NCBI RefSeq assembly: GCF_003351145.1
Contig: NZ_QQSV01000011.1
Location: 22,400 to 86,399 of the forward strand
DNA: 64,000 nt
Origin: Meiothermus sp. QL-1
Lineage (GTDB): Bacteria; Deinococcota; Deinococci; Deinococcales; Thermaceae
Direction of reading: 5' to 3'
Shown: positions 17,887 to 26,933 of the stretch, in pieces
Layout: every line of letters begins with the position of its first letter
How positions within the stretch are numbered: position 1 is the stretch's first letter
Notes under the pieces: generated by a model
The model's database searches: none
Told to the model about the DNA's origin: nothing
What the model saw: only the letters and a program-made list of their open reading frames with translations
Position numbers and translations under genes: made by a program

Positions 17887-19761
17887 ATGAACCGCCTGCC
17901 GTTCAACCTTTGGTTCGTCCTGCTCGCCGCCATCCTAGTGGCCTGGGCCTTCAGCCTAACCTCGCACCAGCAGCCCAGCAACACCGTCGCCTACACCGCC
18001 TTCCTGAACGAGGTGGAGCAAGGACGGGTCGCCCGGATCACCGTGGACGGACGGCAGCTCAGCGTGACCCCCAAAGACGGCGGCGACCCCTACATCACCT
18101 TTGCCCCCGGGCCCATAGACACCGCCACCATCCGCGAGTGGGGGGAGAAGAAAATCCAGGTAGAAATAGCCCCGCCCCGGCGGGAGAACTCCTTCCTGGG
18201 CTTCCTCATTCCCCTGCTCCTAATTGGCCTGCTGGTAGCGCTCTTCTTCTTCTTCTCGCGCAACCGGGGCCCCTCGGGGGATAGCGCCTTCAACTTCACC
18301 AAAAGCCGCGCCCGGGTCCTCACCGAGGCCCCCAAGACCAGCTTCAAGGACGTGGCCGGCTGCGAGGAGGCCAAGGAGGAGCTCAAGGAAATCGTGGAGT
18401 TCCTCAAAAACCCCTCCCGCTTCCACGAGATGGGGGCCCGCATCCCCAAAGGGGTGCTGCTGGTGGGCCCTCCGGGCTCGGGCAAGACCCACATCGCCCG
18501 GGCCGTGGCCGGGGAGGCCAAGGTCCCCTTCATCGCCGCCTCGGGCTCCGACTTCGTCGAGATGTTCGTAGGGGTAGGGGCGGCCCGGGTGCGGGACCTG
18601 TTTGAAACCGCCAAGCGCCACGCCCCCTGCATCATCTTCATAGATGAAATCGACGCAGTGGGCCGCCGGCGGGGCGGAGGGGTGGGCGGAGGCAACGACG
18701 AGCGGGAGCAGACCCTGAACCAGCTTCTGGTGGAGATGGACGGCTTCGAGAAGGACTCGAGCGTCATCGTAATGGCCGCGACCAACCGCCCCGATGTGCT
18801 CGACCCTGCGCTTTTGCGCCCGGGCCGCTTCGACCGCCAGGTGGCCATCGACGCCCCCGATGTGCGGGGACGCGAGCAGATTCTGAGGATTCACGCCAAA
18901 GGCAAGCCCCTGGCCGAGGACGTGGACCTGGCCCTCCTGGCCAAACGCACCCCCGGGTTTGTGGGGGCTGACCTGGAAAACCTGCTCAACGAGGCTGCCC
19001 TGCTGGCCGCGCGCGAGGGGCGCAAGAAGATCACCATGAAGGACCTCGAGGAGGCCGCCGACCGGGTGGTGATGGGCCCTGCGCGCAAGAGCATGGTGGT
19101 GACCCCCAAGGACCGGGAGATCACCGCCTACCACGAGGCCGGCCACGCCCTGGCAGCCCACTTCCTGGAGCACGCCGATAAGGTACACAAGGTGACCATT
19201 GTGCCGCGGGGCCGGGCCATGGGCTTTATGATGCCAAGCCGGCAGGATAGCCTGCACTGGAGCAAGAAGCGCCTCACCGACCAGATCGCCGTGGCCCTGG
19301 CTGGGCGGGTGGCCGAGGAGCTGGTCTTCGACGACGTGACCACCGGGGCCGAGAACGACTTCCGCCAGGCCACCGACCTGGCCCGGCGCATGATCACCGA
19401 GTGGGGCATGCACCCCGATTTCGGCATGGTGGCCTACCAGGTGCGGGAGGACACCTACCTGGGGGGCTACGACGTGCGGCACTACTCCGAGGACACGGCA
19501 CGCCGGATTGACGAGGCGGTGCAGAAGTTCCTGCAGGAGCAGTACGAGCGGGTCAAAAACCTCCTCTCCGAGAAGCGGGAGCTGCTCGAGCGGGTCACCC
19601 GCACCCTGCTGGAGCGCGAGACCCTGAGCGCCGAGGAGTTTGTGGCGGTGGTGGAGGGCAGGCCGCTCGAGCCCCCCCCCGAGGCCGCCAGGGAACGCGA
19701 GGAACGGGAGGCGCCCCGGGTGGTACCCAAGGTGAAGCCCCACCTGGGCGGGGCAGGCTAG
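17887..19761 (+). CDS. ftsH: ATP-dependent zinc metalloprotease FtsH
   Basis: 624-residue membrane-anchored AAA protease for quality control of membrane and regulatory proteins. Two membrane helices flank a small periplasmic domain (about residues 8-25 and 105-125). In the AAA module, Walker A is GPPGSGKTH (about 193), Walker [18 protein letters not shown], and the second region of homology [19 protein letters not shown]. The zinc site is [10 protein letters not shown] (about 415). The ATG at 17887 follows AAGGAA; a longer TTG start is possible. It is divergent from dnaK, sharing a 174-bp intergenic region. Confidence 0.95.
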   Translation: MNRLPFNLWFVLLAAILVAWAFSLTSHQQPSNTVAYTAFLNEVEQGRVARITVDGRQLSVTPKDGGDPYITFAPGPIDTATIREWGEKKIQVEIAPPRRENSFLGFLIPLLLIGLLVALFFFFSRNRGPSGDSAFNFTKSRARVLTEAPKTSFKDVAGCEEAKEELKEIVEFLKNPSRFHEMGARIPKGVLLVGPPGSGKTHIARAVAGEAKVPFIAASGSDFVEMFVGVGAARVRDLFETAKRHAPCIIFIDEIDAVGRRRGGGVGGGNDEREQTLNQLLVEMDGFEKDSSVIVMAATNRPDVLDPALLRPGRFDRQVAIDAPDVRGREQILRIHAKGKPLAEDVDLALLAKRTPGFVGADLENLLNEAALLAAREGRKKITMKDLEEAADRVVMGPARKSMVVTPKDREITAYHEAGHALAAHFLEHADKVHKVTIVPRGRAMGFMMPSRQDSLHWSKKRLTDQIAVALAGRVAEELVFDDVTTGAENDFRQATDLARRMITEWGMHPDFGMVAYQVREDTYLGGYDVRHYSEDTARRIDEAVQKFLQEQYERVKNLLSEKRELLERVTRTLLERETLSAEEFVAVVEGRPLEPPPEAAREREEREAPRVVPKVKPHLGGAG

Positions 19762-19791
19762 GCCCTCCTCGGTCGTATAATCCGCCCTGTT

Positions 19792-20553
19792 ATGCGACTG
19801 GGCTTCAGTCCCTTCACAGCGGGCCTAGACTACCGCCAAGCCTTCGAGCTGGCCGGGGAGCTGGGCTTATTCCTCGAGATCGCCTACGACCAGCACGAAA
19901 TAGACCCCCGCCTACCCAGCGCCAACACCCTGGCCGAGATGGGCCGGGCCGCAGGGGTGGGCTTTACCCTGCACCTTCCCTTTGTGGACTGGAACCTGGC
20001 CTCGCTGGTGCCCTCCGTGGCCCACCTTTCCTTTGAGCGCACCCAGCGGGCTCTGGAGTTTGGTGCCCAGATTGGGGCCTTCTGCAGCGTGCTGCACACC
20101 GGAAGCGTGCCCTTGCGCCACCCCGAGGCCTTAGAGCGGGCCTGGCAGTTCTTGCACGAAGCCCTTGGGCGGCTCGAGCTCTCCATACCGGTAGCCCTGG
20201 AAAACCTGGGCCTGGACCCCAGCGACCTGCTGCAAACCCCGGCCGAGCTTTGCGAGCTGCTGCACGCCCACCCCCGCTACGGTTTCTGCCTGGATGTGGG
20301 CCACGCCCAGGTGGCGCTCGGCCCCCAGGGGCCCAGGACCTACCACGCCCTGCTGGCAGAACGCCTGCAACACTGGCACCTCCACGACAACCACGGCCAC
20401 AGCGACGAGCACCTGCCCTGCGGGAGGGGCCAGGTAGACTGGGCCTGGGTGCGCCGGGCTTTGGAAGGCTTTCAGGGAACGGTGGCGCTCGAGGTCACCG
20501 GCGGGATAGAGGGCATCCGCCAGAGCGTGGCCCTCCTCAGAGGGGTTTCCTGA
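19792..20553 (+). CDS. Sugar phosphate isomerase/epimerase-family TIM-barrel protein
   Basis: 253-residue protein of the xylose-isomerase-like TIM barrel (AP endonuclease 2) superfamily. Metal-site signatures appear in order: LHLPFVDWNL, SVLHTGSV, VALENLGLD, YGFCLDVGHAQVAL and LQHWHLHDNHGHSDEHLPCGRGQVDW, the last being the most diagnostic. The reaction is not predictable. A TATAAT box (19776-19781) lies 10 bases before the ATG and no Shine-Dalgarno is present, pointing to a near-leaderless transcript separate from ftsH. Confidence 0.75.
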   Translation: MRLGFSPFTAGLDYRQAFELAGELGLFLEIAYDQHEIDPRLPSANTLAEMGRAAGVGFTLHLPFVDWNLASLVPSVAHLSFERTQRALEFGAQIGAFCSVLHTGSVPLRHPEALERAWQFLHEALGRLELSIPVALENLGLDPSDLLQTPAELCELLHAHPRYGFCLDVGHAQVALGPQGPRTYHALLAERLQHWHLHDNHGHSDEHLPCGRGQVDWAWVRRALEGFQGTVALEVTGGIEGIRQSVALLRGVS

Positions 20554-20636
20554 AATGAATCCATATCACAATTTCGTGCTACAACCCTAGATTGTTGCAA
20601 GCACAGCCAGGGACATTTGCCCTTTTCATAAAACCC

Positions 20637-20708
20637 TATTATTTGCCCCAGGGGCGCGGCCCTGCAATTTTCTGGTAGGCTTTGGCATGGTGCCCAGGCG
20701 TCGCCTGG
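20637..20708 (+). promoter_or_regulatory. fbc operon upstream region with operator-like palindrome
   Basis: A TATTAT -10 candidate lies at 20637-20642 with no clear -35. Immediately before the fbcC ribosome site (GGGAGGAAG) is a perfect inverted repeat CCAGGCG-T-CGCCTGG (20694-20708). As RNA it could form only a tight hairpin; as DNA it looks like a dimeric repressor site. Confidence 0.4.
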
Positions 20709-20722
20709 CCGGGAGGAAGTAA

Positions 20723-21478
20723 ATGCCAATCGAACGCATCGAGGTTTACCTAGACAACGCAAGCGAGCCCGTGCAGGTGCTCAAGGAGCCGCCCTTCAAG
20801 CTCACCTACGACACCCGCCAGCTTCCCGACGGAGACCACACACTGCGGGTGGTCACCTTCTACACCAACGGCGCCAAGGAGGTGCGGGAAATCCCCTTCA
20901 AGGTGGCCAACACCCCAGGGGTGCTGGTGCAGGGCCTGGAGGAGGGCAAGGAGGTCTCGGGCACCCTGGAGGTAAGCCTGCGGGTGGCCGACCCCGAGGT
21001 CAAGCCCACCCGCGAGCGCTTCCCTGGCCTGGGTGCGGCCATCGCCACCGCGGTCATTCTGGGCGGGGTCTGGCTCTTCTTCGCCGCCACCGGGGTGACC
21101 AACAAGACCCTGGAGGAGGTGGCCCGGCCCCCCGCAGCCGCCGAGGCCCACGGGGGCGGCCACGGTAGCGAGCACGCCGCCGCTCCGGTGGATGCGGCCC
21201 TCAAGGCCAAGGGTGAGCAAGTGTACGGCATGAGCTGTGCTGGATGCCACCAGGCCAACGGCCAGGGGATGCCAGGTGTTTTCCCTGCCCTTGCAGGCAG
21301 CAAAAACGTAGCCGACAAGGCCTACACCATCAACATCCTGCTCAAGGGCAAGGGGAACATGCCGGGCTTTGCCCAGCTTTCGGACGAAGAGCTGGCCGCC
21401 GTCGCCACCTACATCAAGAACAGTTGGGGCAATAACTTTGGCGGGGTCACCCCAGACGAGATCAAAGCCGCCCGCTAG
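20723..21478 (+). CDS. fbcC: Cytochrome bc complex, cytochrome c subunit FbcC
   Basis: 251 residues. The first 90 form a hydrophilic Ig-like beta domain (IERIEVYLDNASEPVQVL...DGDHTLRV). One membrane helix (about 97-117) follows, then a Gly/His-rich linker, then a class I cytochrome c domain with the haem site SCAGCHQANGQG (about 172) and the likely Met ligand in KGNMPGFAQLS. There is no N-terminal signal peptide. Gene order C-D-F-B is that of the Thermus menaquinol:cytochrome c oxidoreductase operon, which supports the assignment. The ATG follows GGGAGGAAG. Confidence 0.85.
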   Translation: MPIERIEVYLDNASEPVQVLKEPPFKLTYDTRQLPDGDHTLRVVTFYTNGAKEVREIPFKVANTPGVLVQGLEEGKEVSGTLEVSLRVADPEVKPTRERFPGLGAAIATAVILGGVWLFFAATGVTNKTLEEVARPPAAAEAHGGGHGSEHAAAPVDAALKAKGEQVYGMSCAGCHQANGQGMPGVFPALAGSKNVADKAYTINILLKGKGNMPGFAQLSDEELAAVATYIKNSWGNNFGGVTPDEIKAAR

Positions 21479-21487
21479 GGAGGGAGC

Positions 21488-21979
21488 ATGTACCGCAACG
21501 ACACGGTGGTCCCCTACTTCGCCCTGGTCTTCGCAGTGGCCCTCTTCCTGACCGCCTACTTGAACGACCGCTTCCGGGTGGTCCACGAGGCCGGGGTGGT
21601 GCCCCACCTCACGGTGGGCAACATCGGGCTGATGGCCTTTGGCCTGGTGCTCTTCGTGTACGGCTTCATCGGCCTGCTCAGCAACTGGCTCGAGGGCTCC
21701 GAGCTGCGGCCCGGCAAGCACAGCCCCGAACCCAGCAGTCTGCCCATGGTGGCGGGGGTGGTGCTCTCCCTTTTGCTGGTCATGCTCTCGGGCTTCTTCG
21801 TGCGTGCCCTGATCTTCGCCAACAACCCCGAGACCGGCTACTACAACGCCACCACCCTGCAAGCAGGGGTCTTCGGGGCCATGATGTTCATCCTGGCCAT
21901 CCTGATAGCTATTTACAAGAAGTACTTCATGGACGAAGAAGTCCTGGCCGAAGACGAAAAGGGCGACTTCCCTTGGTAA
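21488..21979 (+). CDS. fbcD: Cytochrome bc complex membrane subunit FbcD
   Basis: 163-residue integral membrane protein with four predicted helices (about residues 10-25, 42-62, 77-98 and 116-138). The first two cluster around TVGNIGLMAFGLVLFVYGFIG, and the C-terminal tail is acidic (FMDEEVLAEDEKGDF). It has no cofactor motif. Named from its place between fbcC and the Rieske gene, as in Thermus; its role in the complex is not known from sequence. The start is ATG after GGGAGGGAG. Confidence 0.75.
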   Translation: MYRNDTVVPYFALVFAVALFLTAYLNDRFRVVHEAGVVPHLTVGNIGLMAFGLVLFVYGFIGLLSNWLEGSELRPGKHSPEPSSLPMVAGVVLSLLLVMLSGFFVRALIFANNPETGYYNATTLQAGVFGAMMFILAILIAIYKKYFMDEEVLAEDEKGDFPW

Positions 21980-21991
21980 AGGAGACCGCAC

Positions 21992-22624
21992 ATGGCCGAA
22001 CACCACGCCGCAACCCATCACGAGGAAGACCCCCAGGCCCATGCCACGAGGCGGGCCGTGCTGCAGGCCGCCATTGGGGTGAGCGCCGGCGCCACCCTGC
22101 TCTCTACCCTTTGGGTGGGGGCCGGGCTGGTGCCCCGGGTGGAAAAGGTACCCAGCAGGGAACCGGTGGCCGTGGGGGATGTGCTGGTCCACGCCACCGG
22201 CCCCAAGACCAACCAACCCATCACCCTGGACGACCTGCGGGCGGTTCGAAACGAGCGCATCCCCTTCATCATCGCTTTTCCCAAGAGCCCTGAGAACGTG
22301 GTCAAGAAGGACCTGGTCACCAACACCATCATGGTGATGCTGGCCGAGGTGGAGCGCATGAGCCCCGAGACCCGCAGGCTGGCCTCGCCCGAGGGGGTGC
22401 TGGCCTACTCGGCGGTCTGCAAGCACCTGGGCTGCACTATAAGCCAGTGGCAGAACGACCTCTGGCTCTGCCCCTGCCACGGAGGGCTCTACGACGTGTA
22501 CGACCAGGCCCGGGTGGTGGGGGGTCCGGTACCCAAGCCGGTGCCCCAGCTCCCCGTCAAGGTAGAGGGCGGCCAGGTGGTGGTGGCGGGCGAGTTCACC
22601 GATAGGCCTGGCGCCGATGTGTAG
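21992..22624 (+). CDS. fbcF: Rieske iron-sulfur subunit FbcF
   Basis: 210-residue Rieske [2Fe-2S] protein of the bc complex. An N-terminal region with a twin-arginine-lacking membrane anchor (about 28-50, AVLQAAIGVSAGATLLSTLW) is followed by the cluster domain, with CKHLGC (about 144) and LCPCHGGLYD (about 162). These provide the Cys-His and Cys-His ligand pairs and the disulfide cysteines. GGPVPKPVPQLPVKVEGG closes the fold. The ATG follows AAAGGAGA. Confidence 0.93.
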   Translation: MAEHHAATHHEEDPQAHATRRAVLQAAIGVSAGATLLSTLWVGAGLVPRVEKVPSREPVAVGDVLVHATGPKTNQPITLDDLRAVRNERIPFIIAFPKSPENVVKKDLVTNTIMVMLAEVERMSPETRRLASPEGVLAYSAVCKHLGCTISQWQNDLWLCPCHGGLYDVYDQARVVGGPVPKPVPQLPVKVEGGQVVVAGEFTDRPGADV

Positions 22625-22633
22625 GGAGGAAGT

Positions 22634-23923
22634 ATGTACCAGTGGCTGGACGACCGTTTGGGGATAGGAAAGCTTTACGCCAAGGCTTTCCGCAAGGCCT
22701 TCCCGGTACACCACTCGTTCTTTTTGGGCGAGATCACCCTCTTCTCCTTCATCACCCTGGTGCTCACCGGTATTTTCCTGACCCTCAACTACGAGCCCTC
22801 CATTCGCCCCGTCTCGGGGCCCCTCTCCAACGGGCAGGAGGTCCCAGCGGCCTACTACTCCGTCCTCTACATCGATTCGCTGCCCTTTGGGGCGGTGATT
22901 CGCTCACTGCACCACTGGGCGGCCCACATCATGATTGCCGCAGCCTTCCTGCACATGCTGCGCATCCACCTCACCGGGGCCTACAAGAACCCCCGGGAGC
23001 TGAACTGGATCGTGGGGGTCTTCCTGCTGGTGCTGGCCATCGTCACCGCCTTTACCGGCTATGCCCTGCCCTTCGACAACTACGCCCTCACCGCCACCAA
23101 GATCGGCTATGAGATTGGGGCCGCAGCCCCCTGGGTGGGCAAGCTCCTGTCGGAAATCCTCTTCGCCGGTGAGCTCTCCCCTACCAACACCCAGACCATA
23201 CCCCGGCTCTACTCCATCCACGTCCTCTGGCTCCCCCTGACCCTCATCGCGCTCATCGGCCTCCACCTCACCATCATGATCAAACAGAAGCACACCCAGC
23301 CCCGCTACGCGGAGAAGGTGGCCCCGGGCAAGATCGTGGGGGTGCCGCTTTTCCCGCAGCAGATGGCCATGATGGGCGTGCTGTTCCTCATCTATCTGGG
23401 GGCCACCACCTTCATCGCTGGGGCCTTCCTGGCCCACCCGGTCCAGGCCTTCGGCCCCCCCACCGCCAACACCCCGCCGGTCAAGCCCGACTGGTACTTC
23501 CTCTGGATCTACGGGATTCTCCAGATTATTCCGGCAAGCTGGCGCTTTGAGTTCCTGGGGGCCACCTTCGGCCCACAGTTCTGGGGCGGCATCCTGGTGC
23601 CCACCCTGATTATCCTGGGGGCCCTGGCCATCCCCTTCCTGGACTACTCCAAGGAGAAGCAGCGCTACCTCGAGCTCCCCAGCCGCCACCCCTTCCGCAC
23701 CAGCTTCGTCATTGGGATGCTGATGTTCTACCTGATGAGCACCCTGGCCGGTTACAAGGTAGACCTCAAGCTCTCCAACGAGGTCCTTTGGGTGCTGGTG
23801 CTGGTGGTGCCGGTTGTGACCGGCATCGTGAGCTACGTGCTCATCAAGGCCATCTACAGCAGGGACTGGAATCGAGAGGCGCGCGTTGAGCTGGGCCGCA
23901 AGGGCTCGGCCGCCGACGACTAG
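22634..23923 (+). CDS. fbcB: Cytochrome b subunit FbcB
   Basis: 429-residue cytochrome b of the quinol oxidase site complex, fused b6-plus-subunit-IV style. Haem ligand histidines lie in LHHWAAHIMIAAAFLHMLRIH (helix B) and in SIHVLWLPLTLIALIGLHLT (helix D). The Qo motif reads PDWY (KPDWYFLWIYGIL) instead of the mitochondrial PEWY. Eight or so membrane helices are visible. The ATG follows AGGGAGGAAG. The operon ends in a terminator 15 bp after the stop. Confidence 0.95.
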   Translation: MYQWLDDRLGIGKLYAKAFRKAFPVHHSFFLGEITLFSFITLVLTGIFLTLNYEPSIRPVSGPLSNGQEVPAAYYSVLYIDSLPFGAVIRSLHHWAAHIMIAAAFLHMLRIHLTGAYKNPRELNWIVGVFLLVLAIVTAFTGYALPFDNYALTATKIGYEIGAAAPWVGKLLSEILFAGELSPTNTQTIPRLYSIHVLWLPLTLIALIGLHLTIMIKQKHTQPRYAEKVAPGKIVGVPLFPQQMAMMGVLFLIYLGATTFIAGAFLAHPVQAFGPPTANTPPVKPDWYFLWIYGILQIIPASWRFEFLGATFGPQFWGGILVPTLIILGALAIPFLDYSKEKQRYLELPSRHPFRTSFVIGMLMFYLMSTLAGYKVDLKLSNEVLWVLVLVVPVVTGIVSYVLIKAIYSRDWNREARVELGRKGSAADD

Positions 23924-23938
23924 GTCCCTCCGCCCGAA

Positions 23939-23965
23939 GACCCCCTCGAGCCGGGGGGTCTTTTT
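23939..23965 (+). terminator. Rho-independent terminator of the fbc operon
   Basis: GACCCCC, loop TCGAGCC, GGGGGTC, then TTTTT. Confidence 0.9.
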
Positions 23966-23980
23966 CGTTATCCTGGGGGC

Positions 23981-24475
23981 ATGCCCCCCTTCATTCTGTT
24001 GCTGACCCCCAAGCCCCCCCCGGGCCCCTTTCAGCCCTGGGGCCAGGGCTGGGGGATCTACCCCAACCTCGAGATTCCCCCCGAAAACCCATACCCCGCG
24101 GAGGCGCGGTTCGTTGAGCTGCTAGGGGCCTACTCTAAGGAGCTAGCCTGCGGGGCTCTGGGAGGGGTGGACCTGGGGGAGGCCCTGCATCTGTGGGCTT
24201 TTGACCGGGGGGAGCTCATTTTTTACTACGACTCCAACCCCATGTACCTGAACTGCCCGGTCTGCTCCTACAATGAGGAGGGGCGGGGGGTCGAAATGAG
24301 GGGGGTAGAGGCGCTGGCGGGGCTTTTCGGGGCGACCCCCTCCCGCGCCCTCCGGACCTGGCTCCTGCGGCGAAAGGGGCTGGGATTCAGCCAGGAAGCC
24401 GAGCGGCTCCGGCAGGTGCTGGCCCTTCTGGGCTACCCTCCCCCGCCAATTGTGCCTGGATTTCCAGCTTCTTAA
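23981..24475 (+). CDS. Orphan hypothetical protein
   Basis: 164 residues, not recognised. The N-terminus is proline-rich (LLLTPKPPPGPFQPWGQGW); a CPVC pair sits near residue 92 (MYLNCPVCSYNEEGRG), which could be a metal or redox site but lacks a second pair. There is no signal peptide or membrane helix. The start ATG lies only 15 bases beyond the fbc terminator and has no Shine-Dalgarno. Codon use resembles its neighbours, so I take it as a real gene. Confidence 0.55.
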   Translation: MPPFILLLTPKPPPGPFQPWGQGWGIYPNLEIPPENPYPAEARFVELLGAYSKELACGALGGVDLGEALHLWAFDRGELIFYYDSNPMYLNCPVCSYNEEGRGVEMRGVEALAGLFGATPSRALRTWLLRRKGLGFSQEAERLRQVLALLGYPPPPIVPGFPAS

Positions 24476-24488
24476 GGGCTTTTCAGGT

Positions 24489-24686
24489 AGGCTGTAAAGC
24501 CCCCACAGGGGGTCCCAGCCCGAAAGGAGGTGAGCGCCCAGCGGAGACCGCCTTGTATACAAGGCATCTCGGCTTTTAGGCAATTCGACGAACTCCCACC
24601 TTGCGGTATGCCACCGCGGGGTGGAGCGACTAAGTCGGCAGGGTGATGCCCGAGCATCCAGAACAATTCTCGGGAGAAAGGTCAAG
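24489..24686. other. Multi-hairpin intergenic segment (possible structured RNA or IS end)
   Basis: About 200 bp with consecutive stem-loops: GGCTG...CAGCC enclosing CCCCC-ACA-GGGGG (24490-24520); GCCTTG-TATA-CAAGGC (24550-24565); a long arm CTCCCACC...GGTGGAG (24593-24626) with inner GCGGT-ATGCC-ACCGC; CGAC-TAA-GTCG (24627-24637); and CCCGAG-N14-CTCGGG ending near 24675. No convincing gene is present on either strand. The 3' part is reminiscent of right ends of IS200/IS605-type elements, but no tnpB is adjacent, so this is only a suggestion. Confidence 0.4.
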
Positions 24687-24709
24687 CAAAGTGTAAGAGG
24701 TTTGTTCGT

Positions 24710-26077
24710 ATGAAAACCCTGGTTATAGGCGCCGGCATCGCCGGTCTGGCGGCGGCGCGCGAGCTGCAGCAAGCCGGCCACACGGTCACTGTGCTCGAAG
24801 CCCAACACCGCGTCGGAGGACGCATCCACACCGACCGCAGCTTTGCCTCCGTGCCCATTGAGCTAGGGGCCGAATTCATCCACAGCAGCCAGGTTCCCAC
24901 CTTTGCCCTGGCCCAAAAGCTGGGGCTGCGCACGGTCTACTACAACCAGCAAAACGACACCCTGGTGCGCTTGCCCGATGGCCAGCTACGCACCATCGCC
25001 GAGGTGGGCGAGCTCCAGCAAGGCTACAACAACATCCGCCTGCACAACTGGCCGGAGGCCAGAGACGACGAGTCGCTGGCCGAGTACATAGCGCGCCACC
25101 GGCTGCAGATGCCCTTCAAGCTGCAGGAGTACATCTCTGATTTCGACGACCCCAGGTACCTGAGCGCCAAGGCCGCTTTGGCGTACCTGTTTGACAGGTC
25201 GGCCGAGGAAGGCGACTACCGCATCCTCGACGGCTACGATTGACTAGCGATAAAACTGGCAACCGGGCTTGACATAAGGCTCGGGGCAGCAGTGGAGCGG
25301 CTCGAGTGGGGCCCCTGGGGGGTCCGGGCCTTCACCGCCGCAGGGGTCTACCGGGCCGACCAGGCCGTGGTGGCCCTGCCCCTGGGGGTGCTCAAGGCCG
25401 GGGGGGTATGCTTTGTACCCGAGCTTCCTGCGGCCAAGCAAGCGGCCTTGGAGCAGCTCGGCCTGACCGACGCGGTCAAGCTCTTCTTCCACTTTCCTGA
25501 GCCGGTCCTTCCGCCGGGGGTCGTGGAACTATATCTGCCGGGAGCCAACCCCGAAGAGTGGTGGAGCTCCGGCCGGGACGGCCCGGCCGAGGTCCTGACC
25601 GCGCTGGCCACGGGGGAAAAGGCCCGCCAGCTCCTGGCCCTGCCCGAGGAGAAAGCCCTGGGTAGCGCGCTGGAGAGCCTGCGGCAGGCCCTGGGCCGCC
25701 CCGGGCTGACCCCGAGCCGGGCCCGGCTCGTCCACTGGCGGAATGAGCCCTACATCCTGGGGGCCTACAGCCTGGCCCGGGTAGGGGCAGCCGAGGCACG
25801 CCAGGTGCTGGCCCAGCCGGTGGGCGACCGGCTCTTCTTCGCCGGGGAGCACACTGCGCCCAACGCCTGGGCTGCTACCGTGCACGGGGCCTACGCCAGC
25901 GGACTGAGAGCAGCGCGGGAGGTTCTGCAGAAAAGGCCTCTCTTCCCGCTGCCTTTGGGCCGGCCCCCCTCCCGGCAGGCTCGAGCCCAGCTCAAAGGAG
26001 GTCCGTCCACAACCCATACACCAGCAGACCCGCCACCTCCCCAAGCTCCACCAGCATCCCGTATACGTCGCCCGTAA
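24710..26077 (+). pseudogene. FAD-dependent amine oxidase interrupted by an in-frame TGA
   Basis: Flavin-containing monoamine-oxidase-type protein. The N-terminal part starts [19 protein letters not shown] (dinucleotide fold) and has [17 protein letters not shown]. At 25241-25243 a TGA follows ILDGYD. Translation resumes without any frame change as LAIKLATGLDIRLGAAVERL and ends with the FAD signature FAGEHTAPNAWAATVHGAYASGLRAA. The expected residue at the stop is Arg, so one CGA-to-TGA transition explains the break. The last 40 codons are Pro-rich and run over the end of cobS, suggesting the original stop was lost too. Product probably inactive. Confidence 0.85.
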
Positions 26078-26699
26078 GCCCGCCCCCAAGCCGCGCCGCG
26101 GCCCAGCGGGCCAGCAGCAGCACCGCCAGCACCACCCCGAGGGCCACCCAGGGGAAGGCCAGTATAGCTGGGAGGGCCAGCAAAAAGGCCGGGAGCACCC
26201 GCCCCTCCCGGCTTCTGGCCCCCAGGCCCTCAGGCTTGGCGGCCGGAAAGAGGTTCATGGGCAAAAGCAGGGCAAAGCGCACAATAGCTGGCAGGCACAA
26301 AAGAAGCCACGGCGTGGCATACGCCGCCAGCAGCTGCCACTTGAGCAGGAGCACCGCGAAGCCCACCCCAAAAGCAAAGCTGCCCAGGTGCACATCGGCC
26401 AGCACCCGCAGCCGCTCGGCCGGCGGCTTGGGGGCTAAAAGAGCGTCCGCTGCATCTAGAAGCCCATCCAGGTGGAGCATACCGGTAAAGGCCAGCCAGG
26501 CTGCCAGCAGCAGCGCCCCCTGCAGACCTGCGGGCAGGGCGGCGGTGAGCCAGGCTAGAAGGGCCAGCCCGGCCCCAATCAAGTAGCCCGCCGCTGGATA
26601 GAAGGCCGAGGCCGCCCGCATCTCCTCCGGGCGCACCGGCCCCAAAGGCGGGGTGGGAAAGGTGGTGAGGAAGCCCACCGCCAGCCAGAAAGACCGCAC
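25992..26699 (-). CDS. cobS: Adenosylcobinamide-GDP ribazoletransferase (cobalamin synthase) CobS
   Basis: 235-residue membrane enzyme that joins GDP-cobinamide and alpha-ribazole in the last step of cobalamin assembly. The N-terminus RSFWLAVGFLTTFPTPPLG and the metal site LLDAADALLAPKPPAERLRVL (about 85-105), preceded by GMLHLDGL, are family hallmarks. Five or more membrane helices are present. The GTG start is about 10 bp after the stop of the small gene upstream. Last gene of the cobalamin operon; its 3' end overlaps the decayed amine oxidase by 86 bp. Confidence 0.9.
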   Translation of the reverse strand: MRSFWLAVGFLTTFPTPPLGPVRPEEMRAASAFYPAAGYLIGAGLALLAWLTAALPAGLQGALLLAAWLAFTGMLHLDGLLDAADALLAPKPPAERLRVLADVHLGSFAFGVGFAVLLLKWQLLAAYATPWLLLCLPAIVRFALLLPMNLFPAAKPEGLGARSREGRVLPAFLLALPAILAFPWVALGVVLAVLLLARWAAARLGGGLTGDVYGMLVELGEVAGLLVYGLWTDLL

Positions 26700-26708
26700 A
26701 ACCCCACC

Positions 26709-26930
26709 TCAGCCGGTGCGCAGAAGGGCACCAAAACGCGCCTCGAACTCGGCCCGGCTCCTTATGGGCGTGCCCGCCTGCCGGAGCCGGATGGCCTCGG
26801 TCTGCACCGCCTTGGGGTAAGGGCAGTGGCGGCAGCCCGAACCGCAGCAGTAGCCGCGCTTGAGGTGGTAGCTTTCGGTGAAGACCCAAAGCCCTCCCTC
26901 GAGGTAGTAGTCCTCGCCCTCGCGCAACAC
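26709..26930 (-). CDS. Small cysteine-containing DUF5522-like protein
   Basis: 73 residues with the pattern EGEDYYLEGGLWVFTESYHLKRGYCCGSGCRHCPYP, which gives four closely spaced cysteines (CC..GC..C) ending in HCPYP, as in the DUF5522 family. A metal-binding role is plausible but unproven. It is embedded between cobT and cobS with tiny gaps and starts with GTG. The family is usually found outside cobalamin loci, so co-transcription may not mean shared function. Confidence 0.7.
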   Translation of the reverse strand: MLREGEDYYLEGGLWVFTESYHLKRGYCCGSGCRHCPYPKAVQTEAIRLRQAGTPIRSRAEFEARFGALLRTG

Positions 26931-26933
26931 CCC

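Noticed and set aside
24593..24626. T-box antiterminator
   Set aside because: The GGTGGTACCGCG core and a downstream synthetase or amino-acid gene are both lacking.
25241..25243. Selenocysteine codon in the amine oxidase
   Set aside because: No SECIS-like hairpin follows directly, the aligned residue would be Arg and the family has no known selenoproteins.
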